From: Phenylobacterium sp.
GTDB taxonomy: Bacteria > Pseudomonadota > Alphaproteobacteria > Caulobacterales > Caulobacteraceae
Length of the DNA stretch: 64,000 nucleotides
Direction of reading: 5' to 3'
Assembly: GCA_020402745.1 (NCBI GenBank)
Contig: JADBYZ010000012.1
Coordinates: forward strand, 62,001-126,000
Below are positions 16,053-23,623 of the stretch, in pieces. The position numbers were made by a program, and so were the translations under genes. The notes beneath the pieces were generated by a model. It did not search any database. It was not told the origin of the DNA and saw only the letters and a list, made by a program, of their open reading frames with translations. How positions within the stretch are numbered: the first letter of the stretch is position 1; every line of letters starts with the position of its first letter.

Positions 16053-16658
16053 ATGACCAATATCGACTTCAACACAGCCGACACGCAGGACTCTGCCTTC
16101 GCGCTCATCCCGGCCAACACGCTGGCCAAGGCCTATCTGACGATCCGTCCCGGCGGGGCAGGCCCCGAAGGGTGGCTGACCCAGAGCAAGACCAGCGAGG
16201 CTCTCTATCTCAACACCGAGGCGGTGATCGAGGACGGGCCCCATGCTCGCCGCCGCATCTACACGCGCATCGGCTTCCGCGGCCGCAATGGCAGCGACGG
16301 CGGTGAGGACACCTATGCCAACCGCGGCCGGGCCCTGATCCGGGGCATCCTGGAATCCGCCCGCGGTGTCCGGGCCGACGACACTTCCGACCGTGCCCGC
16401 GCGGCCCGCACCATCCACAGTCTGGGTGAACTCAGCGGCCTGACCGTGGCCGTGAAGCTGGGCGTCGACCGGGACCGCAACAATCCCCAGGACGAAGGCC
16501 GCAACGTCATTCTGGCGGCCATCGGCCCCCAGCATCCCGACTATGCACGGCTCATGGGCGCTGCGCCGGGTGCCGCATTCACCCCGACGGCTGCGCCCCA
16601 GGCTGCCGCTTCCCCCCAGTCTCCCTCGAACGGCAGCGCGCCGTTCTGGGCCCAGTGA
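16053..16658 (+). CDS. ssDNA-binding-like protein (DUF669-type)
   Basis: A 201-residue protein with a folded first 160 residues (A-Y-L-T-I-R-P-G-G near residue 28, RRRIYTRIGFRGRNG near 70, R-D-R-N-N-P-Q-D-E-G-R-N near 150) and a flexible Ala/Pro-rich tail ending A-P-F-W-A-Q. The layout (folded domain plus disordered tail with aromatic tip) and position between the RecA-like ATPase and helicase match phage DUF669-type proteins thought to act as SSB. It starts 4 bp after the previous stop. Confidence 0.6.
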   Translation: MTNIDFNTADTQDSAFALIPANTLAKAYLTIRPGGAGPEGWLTQSKTSEALYLNTEAVIEDGPHARRRIYTRIGFRGRNGSDGGEDTYANRGRALIRGILESARGVRADDTSDRARAARTIHSLGELSGLTVAVKLGVDRDRNNPQDEGRNVILAAIGPQHPDYARLMGAAPGAAFTPTAAPQAAASPQSPSNGSAPFWAQ

Positions 16659-16670
16659 GGGAGCGGTTCG

Positions 16671-18353
16671 ATGATCCCCAGAGATTATCAGCAGGAGGCG
16701 GTGAAGGCCGCCCGGTCCAGGACGGCTGCCCATGGCAACACCATCCTGATGCTGCCCACCGGCGCCGGCAAAACGGCCGTTGCCGGGTTCTATATCGGCG
16801 AGGAGGCGCAGGCGCAGCGGAACACCCGCACGCTGGTCCTCCAGCATACCGACGAGCTGATCGAGCAGAACCTCGCCTCGATCAGCGCCATCACCGGGCT
16901 CTCGACCTCCGTGGTCAAAGCCTCCCGGGATGACTGGTCTGGCCGCATCGTCTTTGGCAGCGTCCAGACCCTTGCCCGGGCGAACCGTCGCCAGGCCCTT
17001 GGCCAGGTCTCTCACGTCATCATCGACGAGTGCCACCGGGCGGCTGCCGACAGCTACCAGAACATCATCGCCGACATCCGCGCGATCAATCCGGCGGTCA
17101 AACTGCTGGGACTGTCGGCCACCCCCAGCCGGGGTGACGGTCGCTCCCTGCGCAAGGTGTTCACCAACGTCGGCTACCAGCTGAAGATCGGGACCCTGAT
17201 CGCCCGCGGCATGCTGGTTCCGCCGCGGACCTTCACCATCGGTCTGGGCATCGACGATGAACTGGCTGGTCTCGACGCCACCGCCGGCGACTTCGACATG
17301 CGCCAGGCCGACAAGGTGCTGAACCGGTCTGTCCTGAACGAGGCCGTGGTCGCCCACTGGAAGGAGCGTGCCGGCGATCGGCGCACGATCTTCTTCTGTT
17401 CGACCATCGCCCACGCTGAGGCGGTCGCCGCATCCTTCATGGCAGCCGACGTAACCGCCGCCGTGGTCAGCGGCGACATGCCCGCCGACCACCGGGCTGA
17501 CGTCATCGCCCGGTTCGACCGCGGCGAGATCCAGCTGCTGGTCAACTGCATGGTTCTGACCGAGGGCTTCGACAGCCAGCCGGTCGGCTGCATCGGCATC
17601 CTGCGGCCTATGCTCCACAAGAGCACCTTCATCCAGGCTATCGGGCGCGGCCTGCGCAAGGTCGATCCGGAACGCTACCCCGGCATCATCAAGACCGATT
17701 GCATCGTGCTCGACTTCGCCGGGGCGGCGCTGCGCCATGGCAGCCTTGAACAGGAAATCAGCCTCGACAACGACGATCCGGAGCCGGGTCAGGCTCCATA
17801 CAAGTGCTGCCCGTCCTGTGAGGCGGAGGTGCCCCTGGGCGCCAGTGAATGCCCGATCTGCGGCTTCGGTTTCGAACGCCGGTCCTGCGCCAAGCGTGTG
17901 CTGACCGACTTCGACCTGATGGAGATCGACCTGCTGAACCAGTCGCCGTTCAAGTGGTGCGATCTGCAAGGCGACGGCACATCGCTCATGGCCAGCGGGT
18001 TTGATGCCTGGGCAGGCGTGTTCAGCGACGGCACGCTCTGGCATGCGCTGGGGCGGCCCAAGCTCAAAGCGACGCGGGTCCTGGCGATCGGCACCCGGGT
18101 TCAGGCCCTGGCCGCCGCAGACGATTTCCTGCGGTCGACCGAGAGCAGCCAGGCCGCTGCCAAGAGCCGCGGCTGGATCAATGAGCCCGCCAGCAGCAAG
18201 CAGATGGCCAAGCTGGCCGAAGCCGGCATCGGCGTCTCCGCGCTCGATTTTGGCTTCTCCAAGTACGACGCCAACTGCCGTCTTAATTTCCACTGGAACC
18301 GCGGCGCAATCAACGCGGCCGTCTTCGGGGCAAGCATCCGGAGGGCCGCGTGA
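16671..18353 (+). CDS. DEAD/DEAH-box SF2 helicase with zinc ribbon
   Basis: A 560-residue helicase. Motif I is L-P-T-G-A-G-K-T-A (about residue 30), motif II I-I-D-E-C-H-R-A (about 120), and motif III L-G-L-S-A-T-P-S. The C-terminal domain has A-I-G-R-G-L-R-K (motif VI). A zinc ribbon, C-C-P-S-C-x9-C-P-I-C, is at about residues 380-400. It resembles UvrB/Res-type phage helicases that unwind DNA during recombination-dependent replication. It starts 12 bp after the SSB-like gene with GGGAG. Confidence 0.9.
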   Translation: MIPRDYQQEAVKAARSRTAAHGNTILMLPTGAGKTAVAGFYIGEEAQAQRNTRTLVLQHTDELIEQNLASISAITGLSTSVVKASRDDWSGRIVFGSVQTLARANRRQALGQVSHVIIDECHRAAADSYQNIIADIRAINPAVKLLGLSATPSRGDGRSLRKVFTNVGYQLKIGTLIARGMLVPPRTFTIGLGIDDELAGLDATAGDFDMRQADKVLNRSVLNEAVVAHWKERAGDRRTIFFCSTIAHAEAVAASFMAADVTAAVVSGDMPADHRADVIARFDRGEIQLLVNCMVLTEGFDSQPVGCIGILRPMLHKSTFIQAIGRGLRKVDPERYPGIIKTDCIVLDFAGAALRHGSLEQEISLDNDDPEPGQAPYKCCPSCEAEVPLGASECPICGFGFERRSCAKRVLTDFDLMEIDLLNQSPFKWCDLQGDGTSLMASGFDAWAGVFSDGTLWHALGRPKLKATRVLAIGTRVQALAAADDFLRSTESSQAAAKSRGWINEPASSKQMAKLAEAGIGVSALDFGFSKYDANCRLNFHWNRGAINAAVFGASIRRAA

Positions 18354-18430
18354 TGGGCACAGCACATTCCCTTTGCCCGGTCACCGCCAAGACGACCGCG
18401 CCGATGCTGAAGGCGGTTCACCATGATTGA
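18353..18430 (+). CDS. Tiny ORF coupled to helicase (25 aa)
   Basis: ATG overlaps the helicase TGA (ATGA) and the frame stops at 18428-18430, just inside the next gene. Product M-G-T-A-H-S-L-C-P-V and so on, 25 residues. It may be a small protein or simply a bridge for translational coupling. Nothing else supports it. Confidence 0.25.
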   Translation: MGTAHSLCPVTAKTTAPMLKAVHHD

Positions 18431-18617
18431 TCCAGACGAGCGCGAAACCGCCGCCCTGAGCGCCGGGCTGAAGGCCATGGCCGAGATCATGGCGGAGATC
18501 GGCTGGGAACGCCGGCTGTGTGACGTCACCGGCCCCCAGGCCAGGAACATGTCTCAGGCTGCCGTCGGAGCCTTCCTGCAGTCGATGCGGGACAGCGCCC
18601 CGGAGGTGCCGTTCTGA
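18423..18617 (+). CDS. Small phage protein (DUF6511-like)
   Basis: A 64-residue protein: M-I-D-P-D-E-R-E-T-A-A-L, then L-K-A-M-A-E-I-M-A-E-I-G-W and A-A-V-G-A-F-L-Q-S-M-R ending in E-V-P-F. Similar short proteins occur next to phage helicase and nuclease genes; the DUF6511 name is from memory. Its last base is the first base of the next start (TGATG). Function unknown. Confidence 0.6.
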   Translation: MIDPDERETAALSAGLKAMAEIMAEIGWERRLCDVTGPQARNMSQAAVGAFLQSMRDSAPEVPF

Positions 18618-19363
18618 TGACCGGACCTCTGGACTTCAATCACCGTGAAAAACCAGCCTGCTTCGCCGACGAGGTCAACGCGCGCATCGATGCTGTGCTC
18701 ACCGCGGAGAACGGCGCCCGCGAACCACGCCAGTATCTGGGCGGGAGCCGCCTTGGCGAAGGCTGCTCGCGGCTACTGCAATATGAGTTCCTGCAGGTTC
18801 CTCGCGACCCGGGCGGCGAGTTCACCGGCAAGACCCTGCGCATCTTTGCGGCGGGCCACTGCTTTGAGGACCTGGCCGTCGACTGGATCACCAAGGCGGG
18901 ATTTGATCTGCGCACCCGCAACGCGTCCGGCGACCAGTTCGGTTTCTCGGTGGCTGGCGGGCGTGTCCGTGGACACATCGACGGCGTCATCGTCGCTGCG
19001 CCCGATGGGCTGGCAGTCCCGGCCTTGTGGGAATGCAAATCCGCCAACGCCAAGAACTGGCGCGATATCGTCAAGCGCGGCGTCACGGTCTCGAAGCCGG
19101 TTTATGCGGCCCAGATCGCGCTCTACCAAGCCTATCTGGGCCTGACCGAGCATCCGGCGGTCTTCACGGCCGTGAACAAGGACACCTGCGAGCTCTGGCA
19201 CGAGCTGGTGCCGTTCAACGGCGCTCTGGCGCAGGTGGCCAGCGACAAGGCCGTTCGCATTCTGCAGGCCTGCGACGCCGGCGAATGGCTGCCCCGCGTC
19301 TCCGCCGATCCCGAACATTTCGAATGCGCCTGGTGCGCCTGGAGGCAGAGGTGCTGGGCATGA
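18617..19363 (+). CDS. Cas4/RecB-like PD-(D/E)XK exonuclease
   Basis: A 248-residue nuclease. Active-site pieces are visible: G-H-C-F-E-D-L near residue 78, V-R-G-H-I-D-G-V-I near 117 (acidic residue), and L-W-E-C-K-S-A near 138 (E-x-K). A Cys in L-G-E-G-C-S-R-L (about residue 53) and the C-terminal F-E-C-A-W-C-A-W-R-Q-R-C-W fit the four-Cys Fe-S cluster arrangement of Cas4/AddB-type nucleases. It likely makes ssDNA ends for the Sak4-like protein. Confidence 0.75.
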   Translation: MTGPLDFNHREKPACFADEVNARIDAVLTAENGAREPRQYLGGSRLGEGCSRLLQYEFLQVPRDPGGEFTGKTLRIFAAGHCFEDLAVDWITKAGFDLRTRNASGDQFGFSVAGGRVRGHIDGVIVAAPDGLAVPALWECKSANAKNWRDIVKRGVTVSKPVYAAQIALYQAYLGLTEHPAVFTAVNKDTCELWHELVPFNGALAQVASDKAVRILQACDAGEWLPRVSADPEHFECAWCAWRQRCWA

Positions 19364-21729
19364 CGGCGGCTGACAGCCAAGGCGCGGCCGAACGCGTAAA
19401 ACCCAATCCCGAGATGATCCGGGCCTTCACCCAGATGGTGTTCGGCTATTGCGACCACCTCGTCCCGGTTCGCGCGCTCGCGGAAAAAGGCGGCGGCGAT
19501 CAGATGCCGCACACGCCCTTCATGGAGTGTGACGCGGCGCTGGCGGACAAGCTGGCTATCCAGGCGGGATGGGCTGCCGACAACGGCATGGCGCTGTTCG
19601 TGGTGCCCGGCACCGTTGCGGCATCTGGTGAAGCTCGGGCCGAACACATAGTGCAGACCCAGGTCGTGCTGGTCGATCTCGACCACGGCGACATTGCCGC
19701 CAAGCACGAACACCTGGCCCGACATCTGGGTGACCCCAGCCTGGTGGTAGCTTCGGGCGGAGTCACCCCTGAAGGCCAGCGAAAGCTGCACCTCTATTGG
19801 CGGCTGAGCGAACCAGCCGAGGGCGACGACATCGCCACGGTCTGCCGGGCTCGTCACATGATCGCCAGCAAGGTCGGCGGCGACCCGTCGTTTCGCTCAC
19901 CGCACCAGCCCATCCGCGTGGCGGGATCGGTTCATGGCAAGTCCGGCACGGCGCGGCTGGTGGAAATCCTCAGCCAGCATGACCGCGACCATGACCTCAG
20001 CGATCTGGTCGAAGCGGTCCTGGCCATGCCCCTGCTCGAGGGCGAGGCGAGTTCAGAGTTTGACTACAACGACGCCGGCACGGGCTCTGGAACCGTGACC
20101 GAGCTGTTTGGCCGGGCCGTGCGCGAAGGCGGAGTCGACGGCACAACCCGATTTGATGCCCTGTCGCGGATCATTGGCTACTGGATCAGGCGCTGCCGCG
20201 AGGGCCACGTCACCACCACCCAGGCCTGGCAGGAGATCGTCGACTACAACAACGCCCGCATCGACCCGCCGTGGGAGCAGACCCGCCTCAGGTCGGAAGC
20301 CGAAAAGATCTGGAAGCTCGACAGCGCCCGCTACGGCGAGGACTACCTCGACGACACCGGCAATGGCGGTCCGACAGGCGGCGGCGGTGACAGCGGTGAT
20401 GATGCGGCCCCGGTCCAGCTGACCGAGGATGCGCTCGCCGAGGTCTTCACCGGCCAGCATGCGCAGGACTGGCGATACGTCGCCGCCTGGGGCCAGTGGC
20501 TGACCTGGACCGGCACGGTCTGGGTCCGTGAAGACACCCTCAAGGCCTACGATCTGGCTCGCAAGGTTTGCCGGTCTGCCGCGCGCAAGGCATCCAGCGC
20601 CAAGCTGAAGGCCAAGCTGTCATCGGCTTCGACGATTGCGGCGGTCGAGCGCATCGCGCGGGCCGATCGGCGGCATGCCGAGACGACCGAGGTCTGGGAT
20701 CGCGACCCTTGGGCGCTGAACACGCCCGCAGGCGTGGTGGATCTGCACACAGCCATTGGCGGGTCGCACGATCGGCCCTCCTACATGACCAAGATCACCA
20801 GCGCCTCGCCGCAGGGCGACTGTCCGGTCTGGCGTGAGTTCCTGGCCACCGTCACCGGCGGCGATACCGAGCTCCAGCTCTATCTGCAGCGCATGGCCGG
20901 CTACTGCCTGACCGGCGTGACCAGCGAACACGCGCTGTTCTTCCTCTATGGCACCGGCGCCAACGGCAAATCGGTCTTCGCCAACACCCTGACCGCGATG
21001 ATGGGCGACTACGCAACGGTCGCGGCGATGGACATGTTCATGGCCAGCCATGGGGATCGCCACCCGACCGATATGGCCAGCCTGCGCGGCGCGCGCGTCG
21101 TGACCGCCATCGAGACAGAACAGGGCAGCCGCTGGGCCGAGAGCAAGCTCAAGGCCCTGACCGGCGGGGACAAGATCACCGCCCGGTTCATGCGCCAGGA
21201 CTTCTTCGAGTTCATCCCCCAGTTCAAGCTGCTGGTGGTCGGCAACCACAAGCCATCGATCCGCAATGTCGACGAGGCCATGCGCCGTCGTCTGCACATG
21301 ATCCCGTTCACCGTCACCATCCCGGCCGCCAAGCGCGACAAGCGCCTACCTGACCGATTGCTGGCCGAGCGCGATGGCATCCTGCGCTGGGCGCTCGAGG
21401 GTTGTCTGGAGTGGCAGCGCATCGGGCTGCAGCCGCCGGCATCGGTGCTGGCTGCGACCGAGGAGTATTTCGACGCCGAGGATGCGGTCGGCCGGTGGCT
21501 CGATGAGCGCTGTGATCAGGCGGGCAACCTGCACGACACGTCCAAGCGTCTCTACGCGGACTGGAAGGCGTGGGCCGACGGCAATGGTGAGTACGCCGGC
21601 TCCAACAAGCGCTTCTCAGAAACCCTGACAGCACGGGGGTTTGCGCGAGCCAACACCATGACCGCCCGCGGTTTCCGAGGCTTGGCATTGCGCCAGGCAC
21701 CGACCTCAACCGAACCGATGGAGTTCTGA
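19360..21729 (+). CDS. Phage primase-helicase (prim-pol + D5/SF3)
   Basis: A 789-residue replication protein. The N-terminal half has V-V-L-V-D-L-D-H-G-D (metal-binding acidic pair, near residue 100) and R-K-L-H-L-Y-W-R-L, typical of a RepB-like archaeo-eukaryotic primase. A Gly-rich linker is near residue 340. The C-terminal part is a D5/poxvirus-type SF3 helicase: F-L-Y-G-T-G-A-N-G-K-S-V-F (Walker A, about 527), then A-I-E-T-E-Q-G, and F-K-L-L-V-V-G-N-H-K-P near 625. It opens the origin and primes synthesis. ATG overlaps the nuclease stop. The inverted repeat immediately downstream may be its origin. Confidence 0.9.
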   Translation: MTAADSQGAAERVKPNPEMIRAFTQMVFGYCDHLVPVRALAEKGGGDQMPHTPFMECDAALADKLAIQAGWAADNGMALFVVPGTVAASGEARAEHIVQTQVVLVDLDHGDIAAKHEHLARHLGDPSLVVASGGVTPEGQRKLHLYWRLSEPAEGDDIATVCRARHMIASKVGGDPSFRSPHQPIRVAGSVHGKSGTARLVEILSQHDRDHDLSDLVEAVLAMPLLEGEASSEFDYNDAGTGSGTVTELFGRAVREGGVDGTTRFDALSRIIGYWIRRCREGHVTTTQAWQEIVDYNNARIDPPWEQTRLRSEAEKIWKLDSARYGEDYLDDTGNGGPTGGGGDSGDDAAPVQLTEDALAEVFTGQHAQDWRYVAAWGQWLTWTGTVWVREDTLKAYDLARKVCRSAARKASSAKLKAKLSSASTIAAVERIARADRRHAETTEVWDRDPWALNTPAGVVDLHTAIGGSHDRPSYMTKITSASPQGDCPVWREFLATVTGGDTELQLYLQRMAGYCLTGVTSEHALFFLYGTGANGKSVFANTLTAMMGDYATVAAMDMFMASHGDRHPTDMASLRGARVVTAIETEQGSRWAESKLKALTGGDKITARFMRQDFFEFIPQFKLLVVGNHKPSIRNVDEAMRRRLHMIPFTVTIPAAKRDKRLPDRLLAERDGILRWALEGCLEWQRIGLQPPASVLAATEEYFDAEDAVGRWLDERCDQAGNLHDTSKRLYADWKAWADGNGEYAGSNKRFSETLTARGFARANTMTARGFRGLALRQAPTSTEPMEF

Positions 21730-21731
21730 AA

Positions 21732-22319
21732 ATGCCCAGTGGCTCACCGTCCATGACGGATATGACGGGTAGTCCCCTTATAGGCGTTACACGCGCACAC
21801 GCGCGCGCCTCCAACGTCGATAACCAGCAAACCGTCATATCCGTCATACCCGCTTGCGGGGTCATCCTCGCCCTCGACCTCGGCACCACGACCGGCTGGG
21901 CCCTACCGTCGATGGGCATGATCACCAGCGGCTGCCTGTCCCTCAAGTCCTCCCGGTTCGACGGCGGCGGCATGCGCTATCTGCGCTTCAGGCGTTGGCT
22001 TGAGCATTTGCAGGTCGATGCTGGCCCGATCGGCGCGGTCTACTTCGAAGAGGTCCGCCGCCATGTCGGCACCGACGCCGCACACGTCTATGGCGGCCTG
22101 CTAGGCCAGCTGACCGCCTGGTGCGAGGAACACGGCATCGCCTATCAGGGCGTGCCCGTCGGCACCATCAAGGCCTTCGCCACCGGCCGCGGCAATGCCG
22201 ATAAGGCCGCCATGATCGCCGCGGTAAAGTCGCGCGGGTTCTCGCCGGCCGACGACAACGAAGCCGATGCCATCGCCATCCTGCTTTGGGCCATCGAGAC
22301 CGGCGGAGGTGTGCGATGA
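21732..22319 (+). CDS. RuvC-like Holliday junction resolvase
   Basis: A 195-residue RNase H-fold protein of the phage RuvC-like type. Catalytic acids are seen in I-L-A-L-D-L-G-T-T-T-G-W-A (first strand, about residue 47), V-Y-F-E-E-V-R-R-H (about 103) and P-A-D-D-N-E-A-D-A-I-A-I (about 175). It resolves branched intermediates. GGAG stands 9 bp before the ATG at 21732, but the first 43 residues precede the catalytic fold and are encoded by the inverted-repeat region, so the extension is unusual. No better in-frame ATG/GTG start lies after the repeat. Confidence 0.8.
   Translation: MPSGSPSMTDMTGSPLIGVTRAHARASNVDNQQTVISVIPACGVILALDLGTTTGWALPSMGMITSGCLSLKSSRFDGGGMRYLRFRRWLEHLQVDAGPIGAVYFEEVRRHVGTDAAHVYGGLLGQLTAWCEEHGIAYQGVPVGTIKAFATGRGNADKAAMIAAVKSRGFSPADDNEADAIAILLWAIETGGGVR
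21753..21847. repeat. 16-bp perfect inverted repeat of ATGACGG doublets (origin/operator candidate)
   Basis: ATGACGGATATGACGG (21753-21768) and its exact reverse complement CCGTCATATCCGTCAT (21832-21847) are 63 bp apart. Each arm is itself a tandem pair of ATGACGG, giving four copies in all. The spacer holds an alternating purine-pyrimidine run (about 21788-21807: acgcgcacacgcgcgcgc). The position directly after the primase-helicase gene suggests a replication origin or primase binding site. Confidence 0.75.
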
Positions 22320-22504
22320 ACTGGTGTCCGCGCGGCTATGGCGGCGAGCGCCGCGACCCCGAACAGGTCAAACGCGATGGCTGGCGCGAGATGGGCGTTC
22401 TGGCCGTCTGCGCCTCCGACCATCGGCTGAACTGGGTCGAGAAAGAGTTCATCCGCCAGATCGGTGAGAAGCTCTATGGCGGCTCTCCCAAGGTCGAGGG
22501 CTGA
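22316..22504 (+). CDS. Small hypothetical protein
   Basis: A 62-residue protein, M-N-W-C-P-R-G-Y-G-G-E-R-R-D, then W-R-E-M-G-V-L-A-V and L-N-W-V-E-K-E-F-I-R-Q-I-G. Its start overlaps the resolvase stop (ATGA). No family recognised; the operon position points to an early phage function. Confidence 0.6.
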   Translation: MNWCPRGYGGERRDPEQVKRDGWREMGVLAVCASDHRLNWVEKEFIRQIGEKLYGGSPKVEG

Positions 22505-22508
22505 GCCC

Positions 22509-23090
22509 ATGGCCAAGGGACGCAAACGCAAATCCGGCAAACGCCACCCCTGCGGAAAACTGGTCAGGCCCACCACCGGCGAAACCCAGGCCGACGTCCT
22601 GGCCACGGTGGTAGAAGCCCGGCGTCGACAATATGGGGTCACCGCCAGGCAGGCCCGTGATGAGCGGCTGGGATCGGCGCTGGGGCGTCTGGCCTTCCGC
22701 AGCCTGATCACCGCCGACCAGTATTCAGCCGGTCAGGTCTATGCCACCACCATGGGCCGCTACAGGGCGATCATGGGGCTGCCCACCGATCAACCACGCT
22801 CGATGATGGCCCTTCTGATCAACGAGGGCATCTTTGCCAGTGGGGACGTTGTCCACGACGCTGACCTTATCGAGAAGGTGCGCAGGCAGGCTGCCAGCGT
22901 GCAGCTGATGCTACGGTCCTGTGGTTGCGCGCCTGGCTGCGACGCGGGTCGTGCGGCCATCGATCTCGTTCACCGGGTTGTCGTCGCCGACGAGGACGCC
23001 TCGGGCTGGCCGGCTGCGGACATCGGCAATCTGGTCCAGGGTCTTGAAGCCCTGCGCAAGCTGTTCCACATCAGAACCGATGGTTCGTGA
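22509..23090 (+). CDS. Hypothetical protein, last of the early operon
   Basis: A 193-residue protein with a very basic start (M-A-K-G-R-K-R-K-S-G-K-R), a helical middle including L-G-S-A-L-G-R-L-A-F-R and a Cys-rich C-G-C-A-P-G-C-D near residue 140. It is followed by about 170 bp of AT-rich non-coding DNA before the late genes. It may be a late-gene regulator by position; that is inference. Confidence 0.65.
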   Translation: MAKGRKRKSGKRHPCGKLVRPTTGETQADVLATVVEARRRQYGVTARQARDERLGSALGRLAFRSLITADQYSAGQVYATTMGRYRAIMGLPTDQPRSMMALLINEGIFASGDVVHDADLIEKVRRQAASVQLMLRSCGCAPGCDAGRAAIDLVHRVVVADEDASGWPAADIGNLVQGLEALRKLFHIRTDGS

Positions 23091-23258
23091 TCAGTTTAAC
23101 TCGCTAGGCAAGGATCATAACAAACTGATATTATTACGCTTTCTTTGTTTTCAGCATTGACGACACTAGGCGAACACTCTAAACCTTCCGAAATAGAGAC
23201 TTGAGAACTGCGCCCGGAGCCAATGGCTTTCGGGCGTTGTTCGTTTCGGGCCCTGCTT

Positions 23259-23525
23259 ATGGTCGAACGCAAGCGAGGACGACAGGCGGTGCAGCAACGG
23301 CTGCGACGTCTGCGGGCTCAACCGCTCTGCCAGGACTGCGCTGCCCGGGACCTCGTCCGCGAAGCCACCGTGCCCGACCACATCGTGCCGCTTACCCAGG
23401 GCGGCAGCGACGAGGACAGTAACATCCGCTGCCTCTGCACCGACTGCCACCAAGCCCGCACGGCCGAGCAGTTCGGCCATCGCAGGATCGTTCCGACCGG
23501 CTCGGACGGCTGGCCCATCGGCTGA
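23259..23525 (+). CDS. HNH endonuclease
   Basis: An 88-residue HNH nuclease from the ATG at 23259 (an in-frame ATG at 23223 would add 12). The fold is visible: C-Q-D-C (zinc pair), P-D-H-I-V-P-L-T-Q-G-G (first His), S-N-I-R-C-L-C-T-D-C-H (Asn, zinc pair and His). In HK97-like phages an HNH protein beside the terminase boosts packaging cleavage, which fits its place upstream of the small terminase. About 170 bp before it hold no gene and are likely the late promoter. Confidence 0.85.
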   Translation: MVERKRGRQAVQQRLRRLRAQPLCQDCAARDLVREATVPDHIVPLTQGGSDEDSNIRCLCTDCHQARTAEQFGHRRIVPTGSDGWPIG

Positions 23526-23623
23526 GGCCCCCGGGGGGGCGGGTCGAAACTCGGGGCCCTGCGGGGTGTAAACCGCGCATGGTCCAAACTTTTCACGACC
23601 GCGAGTTAGCGACCGGGGGTCAA

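Noticed and set aside
15873-18365. 830-codon open frame on the minus strand
   Set aside because: Antisense shadow of the SF2 helicase and its neighbours, with low-complexity Gly/Asp/Val/His content; the plus-strand proteins have clear motifs.
23091-23258. cos or pac site in the AT-rich gap before the HNH gene
   Set aside because: Position is reasonable, but no repeat or known cos pattern can be recognised; only a weak promoter-like TTGACG was seen.
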